Assembly: GCA_016711125.1 (NCBI GenBank)
Contig: JADJTQ010000001.1
Coordinates: forward strand, 558,001-622,000
DNA length: 64,000 nucleotides
Origin: Saprospiraceae bacterium
GTDB lineage: Bacteria; Bacteroidota; Bacteroidia; Chitinophagales; Saprospiraceae
Direction: 5' to 3'
Below are positions 44,985 through 54,720 of the stretch, piece after piece (the first letter of the stretch is position 1; every line of letters begins with the position of its first letter). The notes beneath the pieces are model-generated. The model had not been told where the DNA came from and did no database searches. It saw nothing but the letters and a program-made list of their open reading frames with translations. The position numbers and the translations under genes are program-made.

Positions 44985-46992
44985 TATGTGCAAAATAGGG
45001 TTTGATTAGTCTTCGAAAACAATGGCATGCCTATCCGCTGATGGCCGACAATGTATGCGGATGAATTTCTTGTATAGAGAAATTTGGGGATACCACAATC
45101 CGCGGAAATCCATGTAAATCTGCGGACAAAGTAGAATTTCATTGGTCTTACCAAACTAGTGGTATCCTCATCCGCTGATGGCCGCTGATTAACGCGGATG
45201 AATTTCTTACATAAAATATACATGAAGTATCATCCGAGGAAATTCGTGTAAATCTGTGGACAAAGTAGAATTTCATTGGTCTTACCAAACTAGTGGCACG
45301 TTTATCCACCGATGGTCCCTAATGAACACGGATGATTTTTTCACATAAAATATACATGAAGTATCATCCGTGGAAATCCGTGTAAATCTGTGGACAAAAT
45401 AGAATTTTATCGGTCTCCAAAACTAGTGGCATGTTTATCCACCGATGGTCACTAATGAACGCGGATGATTTTTTTACATAAAATATACATGAAGTATCAT
45501 CCGAGGAAATCCGTGTAAATCTGTGGACAGAGTAGAATTTTATCGGTCTCCAAAACTGGTGGTATGTTTATCCACCGATGGTCACTAATGAACGCGGATG
45601 ATTTTTTTACATAAAATATACATGAAGTATCATCCGAGGAAATACGCGTAAATCTGTGGACAAAATAGAATTTTATCGGCCTCCAAAACTAGTGGCATGT
45701 TTATCCACCGATGGTCACTAATGAACACGGATGAATTTCTTACATAAAATATACATGAAGTATCATCCGAGGAAATCCGTGTAAATCTGTGGACAAAATA
45801 GAATTTTATCGGTTTCCAAAACTAGTGGCATGTTTATCCACCAATGGTCACTAATGAACACGGATGATTTTTTTTCATAAAATATACATGAAGTATCATC
45901 CGTGGAAATTCGTGTAAATCTGTGGACAAAGTAGAATTTCATTGGTCTTACCAAACTAGTGGCACGTTTATCCACCGATGGTCCCTAATGAACACGGATG
46001 ATTTTTTCACATAAAATATACATGAAGTATCATCCGTGGAAATCGGTGTAAATCTGTGGACAAAGTAGAATTTCATTGGTCTTACCAAACTAGTGGCACG
46101 TTTATCCACCGATGGTCCCTGATGAACACGGATGATTTTTTCACATAAAATATACATGAAGTATCATCCGTGGAAATCCGTGTAAATCTGTGGACAAAAT
46201 AGAATTTTATCGGTCTCCAAAACTAGTGGCATGTTTATCCACCGATGGTCACTAATGAACACGGATGAATTTCTTACATAAAATATACATGAAGTATCAT
46301 CCGAGGAAATCGGTGTAAATCTGTGGACAAAATAGAATTTTATCGGTCTCCAAAACTAGTGGTATCCTCATCCGCTGATGGCCGCTGATTAACGCGGATG
46401 AATTTCTTACATAAAATATACATGAAGTATCATCCGAGGAAATCCGTGTAAATCTGTGGACAGAGTAGAATTTTATCGGTCTCCAAAACTGGTGGTATCC
46501 TCATCCGCTGATGGCCGCTGATTAACGCGGATGAATGTCTTACATCGAGACATTTGGATATCTATCTGCGGAAATCCGTGCAAATCTGCGGACAAAGTAG
46601 AATTTCATTGGTCTTACCAAACTAGTAGAATGCTTATCCAGAGTTGGCCACTAATTGTCGCGGATGGTTTTCTTACATAAAATATACATGAAGTATCATC
46701 CGAGGAAATACGCGTAAATCTGTGGACAAAATAGAATTTTATCGGTCTCCAAAACTAGTGGTATCCTCATCCGCTGATGGCCGCTGATTAACGCGGATGA
46801 TTTCTTACATCAAGACATTTGGGATATCTATCCGCAGAAATCCGCTTAAATCTGCGGACAAAGTAGAATTTCATTGGCCTTCCAAAACGGGTAGAATGCT
46901 TATCCACGGATGGCCACTAATGGTCGCGGATGGTTTTCTTACATAGAGATCTTCAGGAATCACCATCCGCGACATTCGCATAAATCTGTGGA
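44985..46992. repeat. Tandem array of about fifteen 133-bp repeats
   Basis: The landmark CATGAAGTATCATCCG recurs at 45221, 45355, 45488, 45621, 45754, 45887, 46021, 46155, 46288 and 46421, a strict 133-134 bp period; variant units at both ends (such as near 45075, 46560, 46688, 46820 and 46955) bring the total to about fifteen. Each unit holds AATCTGTGGACAAA, a TTTTATCGGTCTCC or TTTCATTGGTCTTACC block, TTTATCCACCGATGGTC and ACACGGATGA. ATCCGTGT and ACACGGAT can pair across the unit, so each transcript unit could fold into a long imperfect hairpin. There are no unique spacers and no real open frames. Confidence 0.92.
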
Positions 46993-47016
46993 TAAATAGA
47001 AATTTTATGACCTACC

Positions 47017-47379
47017 TCATTTATTCGATTTTTTAGCATCCGCCACAATCAGCATAGCTATTCCATCTCGTTCAGATACGGTTCCTTTTACTTCGACCAT
47101 TTCACCGGCAAGATCCTTAAGAGCCTCCATTTTATCTTTGTGGTCACCACTGGCCAGTAACAGGACTTTGCCTTCTTCGGTCAAAAGCCCCATAGGTTGA
47201 CCACTCTTAGCACAAGATTTTGCACAACTAGCATGGTCTGGCCCCTTTGCACCACTTTTCAAATAGCAGGAAAGATCAAGAACCTCTCCTTTCATGGTTT
47301 GTTGATCCTGAGTAAATCCGGAAATAGACCAGAGTACACATAGGCTGGCAACCAACCCCACTAAAATTGACTTTCTCAT
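47017..47379 (-). CDS. Small secreted Cys-containing protein
   Basis: The longest frame starts at 47466, but residues before Met30 are not signal-like; starting at 47379 gives MRKSILVGLVASLCVLWSIS with a clear signal peptide ending GFTQ and a 120-residue precursor. The mature part reads GEVLDLSCYLKSGAKGPDHA then SCAKSCAKSGQPMGLL, followed by a small OB-like beta region (GKVLLLASGDHKDKMEALKD, VEVKGTVSERDG). Three Cys with His suggest a metal or haem site, possibly a periplasmic metal-handling protein (inference). I do not recognise a named family. It lies right after the 133-bp array, with GH43 upstream on its strand (about 300 bp). Confidence 0.72.
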   Translation of the reverse strand: MRKSILVGLVASLCVLWSISGFTQDQQTMKGEVLDLSCYLKSGAKGPDHASCAKSCAKSGQPMGLLTEEGKVLLLASGDHKDKMEALKDLAGEMVEVKGTVSERDGIAMLIVADAKKSNK

Positions 47380-47674
47380 AACACACTTGATTTTAATTGC
47401 CCTGAATATACTCAATTTAGTTACATGATGATAGACCTTTTTAGCCTTACCTTCTTTGCTCAACAAAAACTGTCTACATGCAATAGCATTGCGGCAAGAT
47501 TTCTCTGGTTGTTAGCAGCTGACAAACAAGATGTATGAAACGGTACCTTGACTTTGACCAATCATGTAGATGGCCATGGACTATAACATATCAGTTGTCA
47601 AAAATGCAATTGAATCCTACCAACACTGAAGGATACTTTCTATGATATCGCAGGAGTATTGGGAGAAGTATTGA

Positions 47675-48808
47675 TTATTTCCTCATACCAGAAGGTTTCT
47701 TTAATCGGGTTGAGGTTGAGAGAGGAATACCCAAATTCGGAAAATCATCATCTGTCCAATCAATTTTTTGTGCACGGGGAGATCTTTTATTAGCACAACC
47801 ATCTGTTGGATGATCATTAGCATGGTATAATATCCAATCTTCGGTATTGTCAGGACTCTTAAAAAACGAATTGTGTCCTGGACCATATACTTTGTTTTCG
47901 TCAGATTGTGTAAAAATGGGTTTTTTGGTTTTTGTCCAGGAGCTTTTTACCATAGGGTCACCCGCAGCGTCCATGGTTAAAATACCCAGGGAGTAGTAAG
48001 GTGTCCAGCAGCCACTTGCAGAATAAATAATATGCAGCTTGTTGCCATGATGCAGGGCTTGTGGCCCCTCATTGACGTATACCGGAGCGTCGGGATTCCA
48101 AACACCCGGGTATTGCCATTTTCGTTCCCACTCAAACTCGGGTGTACTTAAGAGTATTCTATCCGAAGAGATAGTCCATGGATTTGACATGCGGGCAATA
48201 TAGATATTTTGAGTTTCAATCTCTTTTTTGGGTATTTCCCATCCCGACCAAATAAAATATAAAGATTCCCTGTGCTTAAATACGCTACCATCTATCGCCC
48301 AATTGTCAGCCGAATCAGTCTTTATTTTTGCTTTTATTTCAAACTCTCCTACAAAGGGGTCAGGGGCCTTATTTTCGAGCACAAACATGCGATGGTTTCT
48401 ATTGTCTCCGTCATCGGCAGCGACATAGACGTACCAGTTACTATTTAGATTATGAATTTCCGGAGCCCAGATATTTTTGGAGTGATCACCCTCTGCCGGA
48501 GCTTGCCAAATCATTTTACTTTCGGCATTTTCCAGGTCAGTGATATCGGCAGTCTTCATCAAAGTAATAGCCCGTGCATTTGACCGGATATAATAATAAT
48601 TGCCCTGGTGAAAAATCGCCCATGGATCAGCTCCATTTGGTAAGAGAGGATTGCTAAAGGTATTTTTGGGTATGGAATCCAGATTATTATTCGAATGATC
48701 GGTCTCTTTATTTGAGGGTCCACTTTCAACACAGCCTGATGCATAAATGGTTATACCCGCAAGGATCAATATTAGAATACTAATTTTAGTCATTAGTAAT
48801 ATTTCCAT
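47675..48808 (-). CDS. GH43-family glycoside hydrolase lipoprotein
   Basis: The 377-residue protein is probably translated from Met6 (48793, MTKISILILILAGITIYASG) with lipobox YASGC. The five-bladed GH43 propeller shows NPLLPNGADPW with the base D61, NIWAPEIH (113-120), NWAIDGSVF with the pKa-setting D173, and NEGPQALHHG with acid E247. GH43 enzymes act on arabinan or xylan side chains. The protein should sit in the outer-membrane or periplasmic space. An oxidoreductase gene lies upstream on the same strand (about 60 bp), so the two may be expressed together on sugar substrates (inference). Confidence 0.85.
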   Translation of the reverse strand: MEILLMTKISILILILAGITIYASGCVESGPSNKETDHSNNNLDSIPKNTFSNPLLPNGADPWAIFHQGNYYYIRSNARAITLMKTADITDLENAESKMIWQAPAEGDHSKNIWAPEIHNLNSNWYVYVAADDGDNRNHRMFVLENKAPDPFVGEFEIKAKIKTDSADNWAIDGSVFKHRESLYFIWSGWEIPKKEIETQNIYIARMSNPWTISSDRILLSTPEFEWERKWQYPGVWNPDAPVYVNEGPQALHHGNKLHIIYSASGCWTPYYSLGILTMDAAGDPMVKSSWTKTKKPIFTQSDENKVYGPGHNSFFKSPDNTEDWILYHANDHPTDGCANKRSPRAQKIDWTDDDFPNLGIPLSTSTRLKKPSGMRK

Positions 48809-48868
48809 CGATATTTTCAGCGCCGCTTTTTTAGTAGTAGGCCCCGCTTTCCATTTCTAAATCACAAC

Positions 48869-50236
48869 TCAAACCTTTTCAGGATCCGGATGTATCCAGG
48901 GCTTTCGGTAAGGCCGTGTCAACAATTTAGTTGCTTCTTTATCTCCGGTCACCAATCGCTTTGACGGATTGTAAACTAATGGACGGCCCAATTGCATGGA
49001 CATATTGGCCAGGATACAGCTAGCTGTAGAAATATGTCCTTCTTCAATGTCGGCTATGGGCCTGCTATTCTTATTGATGGCATTTAGAAAATCAAGCATA
49101 TGGAGACGGGTGGCTGGTGCAGCATTTAATTCAATCCGCTCCTCGGTGACATCTTCGGGATATTTTTCTTTTTCAAAAAGCACATCCTGATGAATCTTTT
49201 CACCATCACCAAATGGTGTAAAATCATATTGCATCGTGCTACCGATCAAGGTGCCTTTGTCACCAAATAAAGTAAATGACCAGGGATAATCCGGATTGGC
49301 CGGCGTGCCCCAGCTGCGGTGTTGCCAAACGCAGTTGAGTTCATCGTATTTAAAAATGGCGGATTGAGTATCAGGAATATTCGATTTGCCGTCTTTTTGG
49401 ACATAAATGCCGCCGGTTGAGGAAATCTCTTTCGGCCATCCCAATTTTAACATCCAACGCACAGTGTCAAACATATGCACACACATATCACCCATTATAC
49501 CATTACCATATTCGTTAAACGTTCGCCACCAACGGATGTGTGGCAATCCATCGTACGGTCTTAGCGGTGCCGGTCCTGTCCACATGTCATAGTCTAAAAA
49601 ATCGGGCACGGGCTCCACCGGTGGATTTCCATTGGCTCGCATATGAAAATAGCAGCACATCTCTACATGTGACACTTTTCCAAGCAAACCGGCATCGACA
49701 ATCTTTTTCTTTGCATCGATCAAGTGGGGGGTACTCTTGCGCTGGGTGCCAACTTGTACCACGCGATTATATTTTCGTGCTGCGGCCATGATTGCTTCTC
49801 CTTCCATGACATCGACACTGATCGGCTTTTGTAAATAGACATGAGCGCCTCCCTTGATGGCATCGATAGCCTGCAGGGCATGCCAGTGGTCGGGTGTACC
49901 GATTAGGACGATATCCAGGTCTTTTTCCGCCAGCATCTTACGGTAGTCGCTGTAAGTGCGGGGTTTCATACCCGATTTTTGACGTTTGCTGACCATGTCA
50001 GCAGCCTGACTTAATAGATTTTTATCCACATCACAAAGGGATATCACCTCAATGGGTGCAACCTGCATCAATCTAAATAAGTCACTTTTGCCATACCACC
50101 CGGTACCAATTAAGCCCACCCGAAGCTTTTTATCTTGGAAAAGGAGGTCAAGCTCATGGGAACCCAACCTCGACAAAGCAGCCTGCGCAGACGCATTTTT
50201 TAAGAAATGACGCCGATTGATGTTGAAACTATTCAT
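48869..50236 (-). CDS. Tat-exported Gfo/Idh/MocA oxidoreductase
   Basis: The 455-residue protein begins with a twin-arginine signal (NRRHFLKNASAQAAL). The NAD(P)-binding motif VGLIGTGWYGKSDL (about 40-53) and LCDVD (67-71) follow, then GTPDHWHALQ (about 117-126) and the catalytic-type LQKPISVD (about 136-143). The C-terminal substrate domain contains HIRWWRTFNEYGNGIMGDMC then VHMFDTVRWM, a pattern of periplasmic sugar oxidoreductases of Bacteroidota. This copy, unlike the one at 15.7-17.0 kb, is uninterrupted. It stands about 60 bp upstream of the GH43 gene on the same strand, hinting at a shared role in glycoside processing. Confidence 0.9.
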   Translation of the reverse strand: MNSFNINRRHFLKNASAQAALSRLGSHELDLLFQDKKLRVGLIGTGWYGKSDLFRLMQVAPIEVISLCDVDKNLLSQAADMVSKRQKSGMKPRTYSDYRKMLAEKDLDIVLIGTPDHWHALQAIDAIKGGAHVYLQKPISVDVMEGEAIMAAARKYNRVVQVGTQRKSTPHLIDAKKKIVDAGLLGKVSHVEMCCYFHMRANGNPPVEPVPDFLDYDMWTGPAPLRPYDGLPHIRWWRTFNEYGNGIMGDMCVHMFDTVRWMLKLGWPKEISSTGGIYVQKDGKSNIPDTQSAIFKYDELNCVWQHRSWGTPANPDYPWSFTLFGDKGTLIGSTMQYDFTPFGDGEKIHQDVLFEKEKYPEDVTEERIELNAAPATRLHMLDFLNAINKNSRPIADIEEGHISTASCILANMSMQLGRPLVYNPSKRLVTGDKEATKLLTRPYRKPWIHPDPEKV

Positions 50237-50845
50237 CTATATTGTCTTTTAGTGTGGAATTTTTCTTGATTATTTATGTCCTTGTTTTACAAAAAATGCC
50301 TCGAGGTTTGTAGATGTTAAGCTCTTGGTTATTAGTACCACTAAACTCTAGGTGTTGCATTGTCAACTAAATGCGGTCCACCAATGATTTAACAATTAAG
50401 TGCCTGCCCTTCTGCCGTGAGAGTCAAAGTCTCCAATGCTTCGCAACAAATTCCAAGTTAACTACTTTTGATATATTTATCCTTATTGTACTCAATCCTT
50501 TTCTACCGTAGTCTTCACAGACCTCTTTTTATTCCATTAAAGTAATGTGCAACAAATTGAACCTAACATTGACCACCTTCCCTTTCTTGGCTGTACTGCT
50601 CTCACCCATTCTGCAGCTTGAATTCCGTTTGTCTACAGCCTTTAAGTAATTGCGGCAAAAGGCCCTTCCAAGTCCACTCCTTGGATTTCATTGCTCGACA
50701 GGACAGAAAAGTGATTATAATTGGTCTTCTGAGAGGTTGGTTGTTAACTTAGCTCATCAGATTTTTGTCCCATTAATAAATCACCCGCCGGGGTGAGAGA
50801 ACTCCAGATTTCTTGCTATAATTTTGGTGAATTAAACTAGAAATA
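50237..50845. other. 600-bp gap without a supported gene
   Basis: No gene or RNA is recognised. The last 30 bp before 50846 contain TAATTTTG (50819-50826), a match to the Bacteroidota TAnnTTTG promoter element, but no TTTG partner at the right distance is visible. Confidence 0.4.
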
Positions 50846-51322
50846 ATGAAAAGTATAGCGTTAAAATCAGGTTGTATAGCATTAGTCCTTGTCTTTGGTT
50901 TGGCATGGATGAATGCACAGAATGAAGGTACCTATAATCCGGGAAACGGAACAACCATTTGGCCCCTTCCAGGTGGTGATGTCGTCGTTTATGATTCTCG
51001 TTCATCAGACGTGCATGTTTGCAGACATACAGGTACTGATGGCCCTTGCGAAAGAACAGATTGCAATGAAGATGAGGAAGGTTGTGTTGAGATACTCGAG
51101 GATGCATCTGAAGGCAAAACTCCACCGCCACCAGATGATGGTGATGATTCTGGTGGTGATTCAGGTAGCGAAAGCACTCAGGCTATGCAAAATATTATTT
51201 CTGAATTCCATAAGTTTCGCAAGGGTAAAGAAGGTCGGATTTTCTTCCGGTCAAAAGAAGGAAAATGGGTAATAATCAAGGATGTCAAGACCTGGAATCG
51301 AAGAGTATTGACGTCTCTTTAG
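50846..51322 (+). CDS. Unknown secreted acidic protein
   Basis: The 158-residue protein has a signal peptide (1-25, MKSIALKSGCIALVLVFGLA to MNAQ) and then three parts: an N-terminal beta segment with Cys (VHVCRHTGTDGPCERTDC), a low-complexity acidic/Pro linker (TPPPPDDGDDSGGDSGSEST, about 92-111) and a basic C-terminal helix (about 120-158). I do not recognise a family. The Cys-rich stretch may form disulfides outside the cytoplasm. It stands about 280 bp ahead of the glycan cluster on the same strand; a link is not supported. Confidence 0.65.
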   Translation: MKSIALKSGCIALVLVFGLAWMNAQNEGTYNPGNGTTIWPLPGGDVVVYDSRSSDVHVCRHTGTDGPCERTDCNEDEEGCVEILEDASEGKTPPPPDDGDDSGGDSGSESTQAMQNIISEFHKFRKGKEGRIFFRSKEGKWVIIKDVKTWNRRVLTSL

Positions 51323-51602
51323 ATAAGTCATTTCAAGTATTATTGGCGATTGACAGCAAAAGACAATAAAAGAGACCATATGATAAATTGATTATTATGT
51401 GGTCTTGTTAAATCTGGTCGAAGTTTGAGGATAATAGACTGATGCATAAGTGGGAGGGAAACCCAAACTTTATCAAGAGCTTGCCGGTGGGCAAGCATCT
51501 TTTTTACTGCCCTTTCGTCGGTCCGGGCATGGAAAAAGCCACCATCTATCGGTACGAAACTAAGTGAATTGAACCAACCGGGAGATTAACTTCTAAAAAT
51601 AA

Positions 51603-52442
51603 GTGCCCGACCGCAGACCCTTTTCTTTACATTTGTTTCGGACTTATCCTGACAAATCATTGGACGAATTTCCCAAAGTCACGGTCATCACCATTTGCTT
51701 AAATGCAGAGAGAAAGTTGGAAGATACTTTACGTAGTGTTACATCTCAAACCTATCCAAATATTGAATATCTCGTTATTGATGGAGCTTCTAGTGACCGC
51801 ACCTTAAGTATAATCGAAAAATACCAATCGAACATTGATCAGGTATGTAGTCAATCTGACAGGGGATTATACGATGCAATGAATAAAGGTCTGTCATTGT
51901 CAACCGGTACATTTGTCATTTTTATGAATTCGGGAGATACCTTCTACAACGAAGAAACACTCAAAGACCTGATTGAAGCAGGGTACAAGGACGATTTTAT
52001 CTATGGCCGTCCCCTGGTGATTGAACAAAATGGTGCAGAGAGCGACTGGCACAAAGATGTTCCTGACGAAAATTCAATGAAGCCCGAAAGTTTTCTCAAA
52101 GGGATGGTCGTTTGTCATCAGGCCTTAGTAGTACGTACCAGCATCGCCCCGAATTTCGATTTGAGATATCCGGTTGCCTCCGACATTGATTGGGCTATAA
52201 AAGCATTAAAAGCAAGTAACAGTGTTCATTTTCATCCTGTCTATGTCTGTCGTTTCCATCGCGGTGGCCTTTCGGACAAGTTGCGTCGAAAAGCACTTCT
52301 TGAACGCTTCCATATAATGCGCAGACATTTTGGATTAGTTAGGGCATTCACAGCACATCTGGAAATTCTCATCCACAGGTTAAAAGATAAATTGCTCACC
52401 AATTCTTTCATACTTTCTACCATACTTTTGAAAGTTTTCTAA
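51603..52442 (+). CDS. Glycosyltransferase family 2, colanic-acid type
   Basis: The 279-residue protein is a GT-A fold family 2 glycosyltransferase. The nucleotide-sugar pocket is seen in FPKVTVITICLNAERKLEDT (about 23-42) and YLVIDGASSDRT, and the metal-binding site in GTFVIFMNSGDTFYN (about 95-109; NSGD replaces DxD). This motif is typical of WcaE-like colanic acid or exopolysaccharide enzymes. The 51603 start is a GTG; a TTG at about 51660 closer to the conserved domain is possible. It transfers a sugar to a growing chain at the inner membrane face (family knowledge). It is the first gene of the rightward glycan unit. Confidence 0.85.
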   Translation: MPDRRPFSLHLFRTYPDKSLDEFPKVTVITICLNAERKLEDTLRSVTSQTYPNIEYLVIDGASSDRTLSIIEKYQSNIDQVCSQSDRGLYDAMNKGLSLSTGTFVIFMNSGDTFYNEETLKDLIEAGYKDDFIYGRPLVIEQNGAESDWHKDVPDENSMKPESFLKGMVVCHQALVVRTSIAPNFDLRYPVASDIDWAIKALKASNSVHFHPVYVCRFHRGGLSDKLRRKALLERFHIMRRHFGLVRAFTAHLEILIHRLKDKLLTNSFILSTILLKVF

Positions 52443-52521
52443 ATTTCTGGTAAAGTCAAAGATCGCCAAGACAAAAAAGTGTTCACCCCAATGAAGCAAT
52501 TAATAAAATACCATAGGCAAT

Positions 52522-53205
52522 ATGAATCTTAAAGCGATTGTGCCGATGCGGCACATGAGTGAAAGAATCCCCGGCAAGAATTACCGGGACTTTCGAGGTA
52601 AACCGCTCTTCCACTATATTCTTCAGACTTTAAGAGAGACGCCTATTATCCAACAAATTATTGTGGATACCGATAGTCCAGTCATCAGAGAAGATATCGA
52701 AATCAATTTTCCTGAGATTCAGGTGCTAAATCGACCGGAACACTTAAGTGGGGATCGCGTTCCCATGAATGATATCCTGCTTCAAGTGATTGACTCAGTG
52801 CAGACTGCAGATTTCTATTTACAAACTCATGCAACCAACCCCCTCATTTCAAAAGATACAATAGTTAAGGCGATGTCGGCTTTTCAGGATTATTTTCCAT
52901 TATACGATTCCCTCTTTTCGGTCACCCGATTGCAAACCAGACTTTGGGACTCATTGACCCGTGCCATCAATCATAATCCACACATACTCCTAAGAACTCA
53001 GGATCTCCCACCGGTATATGAAGAGAATTCTTGCCTTTATATCTTTAGCCGTGAAAGTCTGCTTGCGAATCATAATCGCCTGGGAAGCAGGCCTATGATG
53101 TGGGAGATTCCGGTCTTCGAAGCCTGGGATATCGATGAAGAAATTGATTTCCGGATCGCAGAATTTTTACATCAGGACTTAAACAAGAATCCAGGAAATC
53201 TTTGA
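52522..53205 (+). CDS. Acylneuraminate cytidylyltransferase-family protein (NeuA-like)
   Basis: The enzyme couples CTP with an acidic sugar to give a CMP-activated donor. The 227-residue protein has the nucleotide-binding N-terminus AIVPMRHMSERIPGKNYRDF (5-24) followed by RGKPL, where the family has R-x-x-S-x-R-h-P-x-K-N. Further blocks are IIVDTDSPVIREDI and HLSGDRVPMNDILLQVI. This matches PF02348 (CMP-NeuAc/CMP-KDO/pseudaminic synthetases), but the substrate cannot be assigned. It sits with glycosyltransferase and DUF115-like genes, so a nonulosonic or related sugar on the surface glycan is plausible (inference). Confidence 0.82.
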   Translation: MNLKAIVPMRHMSERIPGKNYRDFRGKPLFHYILQTLRETPIIQQIIVDTDSPVIREDIEINFPEIQVLNRPEHLSGDRVPMNDILLQVIDSVQTADFYLQTHATNPLISKDTIVKAMSAFQDYFPLYDSLFSVTRLQTRLWDSLTRAINHNPHILLRTQDLPPVYEENSCLYIFSRESLLANHNRLGSRPMMWEIPVFEAWDIDEEIDFRIAEFLHQDLNKNPGNL

Positions 53206-53211
53206 ATACTT

Positions 53212-53982
53212 TTGAAAGAACCCAGTCTTCATATGTTATTTAGAGACAAAATCCAAATCTTCTCAGACGCGCTTTCCTGGAAATTCTACCATGCTCATAA
53301 GCTAAAACCCTACAAAGATATTCATACCGGTAAATCGTGCATTATTATCGGCAATGGTCCGTCTCTTAATCAGATGGACCTTTCGGCAATCACAGACTGC
53401 TATACCATCGGTTTAAATAAAATATTTCTAATATTTAAGAAAATCGATCTCAAACTAAACTATGTAGTAGCGGTTAATAAACTGGTCATATCGCAAAGTG
53501 TAGCAGCATACAACGCATTACAATGTCCTGTTTTTTTGTCCTACAGTGCCAGTAAAAGGCTGCCATTTCATTCTGAGAAAATTCATTATTTACATACGGG
53601 CAATCTGAAAGGTTTTTATCCAAATATTTGTTGGCCTGTTTATGAAGGCTATACGGTAACCTATGTGGCTATGCAGATCGCCTATTTTATGGGTTTTGAG
53701 AAGATCTATTTAGTCGGTGTAGATCACTATTTTAAACAAAACGGAAAACGAAATGAGATTCAGACCATGCATGGTGTCGATGCCAATCATTTTGATCCAG
53801 GATATTTTTCCGGACAACATTGGCAATTAGCCGATCTTGTCAATAGTGAAATTTCATACCAAAAAGCCAGGGATTACTATGAAGCCAATGACCGGAACAT
53901 TTATGATGCAACCCTAAATGGTAAACTCACCATTTTTAAAAAGGTTGAATTTTCAGAAGCGGTCCAAAACTGCAGGATGTGA
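53212..53982 (+). CDS. DUF115/sialyltransferase-like protein of the glycan cluster
   Basis: The 256-residue protein (TTG at 53212; ATG at 53233 is the better start) has a Rossmann-like nucleotide site, SCIIIGNGPSLNQMDLSAIT (about 43-62). The pattern TYVAMQIAYFMGFEKIYLVG, then VDHYFKQNG, is near 150-180. The same pattern occurs in the DUF115/MptE superfamily that includes GT42 sialyltransferases such as Campylobacter Cst-II (GNGPSLKEID and YKEIYLSGIDFYQNG). With the NeuA-like gene 6 bp upstream, it is a good candidate for the enzyme that transfers the CMP-activated sugar (inference). It could instead act on another nucleotide sugar or pterin. Confidence 0.7.
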   Translation: MKEPSLHMLFRDKIQIFSDALSWKFYHAHKLKPYKDIHTGKSCIIIGNGPSLNQMDLSAITDCYTIGLNKIFLIFKKIDLKLNYVVAVNKLVISQSVAAYNALQCPVFLSYSASKRLPFHSEKIHYLHTGNLKGFYPNICWPVYEGYTVTYVAMQIAYFMGFEKIYLVGVDHYFKQNGKRNEIQTMHGVDANHFDPGYFSGQHWQLADLVNSEISYQKARDYYEANDRNIYDATLNGKLTIFKKVEFSEAVQNCRM

Positions 53983-54079
53983 ATCATTTAAGTCAATTTG
54001 CTGATTGCGGGAATCTGATCCACAACATGTTTTAAGGCAACCTTCGTACGAATGCTCCCCTCCAAAGCAATTCCAGGTA

Positions 54080-54451
54080 TTATTTTTTATAAATATAATA
54101 TGCCATAGTCACCGCCAGAAGGACGTGTATGCCTACCGGCATCCATCCCATGCTATTCATTGTACCATGTAGGGTAGCCAGGAGTACAATGGGAGTATCA
54201 ACTATATTATAGATCATGCTGGCAAATACCAGATTATATTGACTCTTCTCCGAAACGGCAATCTTTCGGTTTAGATAAAACAAAATGGCGAAGGCTGAAA
54301 GAGCTGACCCCAGCACTCTCGCAATTAGAACTCCATTTTCATCAAGGGTTACTCCATACTGGGCCATAAATTCGACAGGGACGATTAATAATCCCATTCC
54401 AAATACGGCATAAAGGAAAGTCCAAATAATTGGTAAGTTTGAGCGTTTCAT
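54080..54451 (-). CDS. Small unknown membrane protein
   Basis: The 123-residue protein has four predicted membrane helices (about 8-27, 41-60, 72-92 and 103-121) and almost no loops. I recognise no family. MKRSNLPIIWTF gives a positive-inside start. It lies between two glycan gene groups in the opposite orientation to the upstream unit, so a link to the cluster is uncertain. Confidence 0.65.
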   Translation of the reverse strand: MKRSNLPIIWTFLYAVFGMGLLIVPVEFMAQYGVTLDENGVLIARVLGSALSAFAILFYLNRKIAVSEKSQYNLVFASMIYNIVDTPIVLLATLHGTMNSMGWMPVGIHVLLAVTMAYYIYKK

Positions 54452-54720
54452 ATTTTATCTTTATACTGACTATCTAAAGCCACCTGACTCATCATTCAGG
54501 AGTTATCATGCTAGGGATCATACTTGATTACCAACTTAAAATACGAAGATTTTTACAAATCTGATGTTAAATAATCAACAAAGTATAAGTTTGTCAAGAG
54601 GCTGGATTATGTATTTGCGGACAATCATCTCCTGAGTCTAATGAATACCTTTGATCCAGAAATGGAGTATACCCGATCGTAATTAGTTGGTCATTGCCCG
54701 GCGATGGTTTACTACAAGAC

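Noticed and set aside
44984..46157. Leftward short frames of 69-79 codons inside the repeat array
   Set aside because: They are near-identical by-products of the 133-bp unit (LVRPMKFYFVHRF-like) without start signals or family match.
44985..46992. CRISPR array
   Set aside because: The units repeat every 133-134 bp over their full length with no unique spacers, and no cas gene is near.
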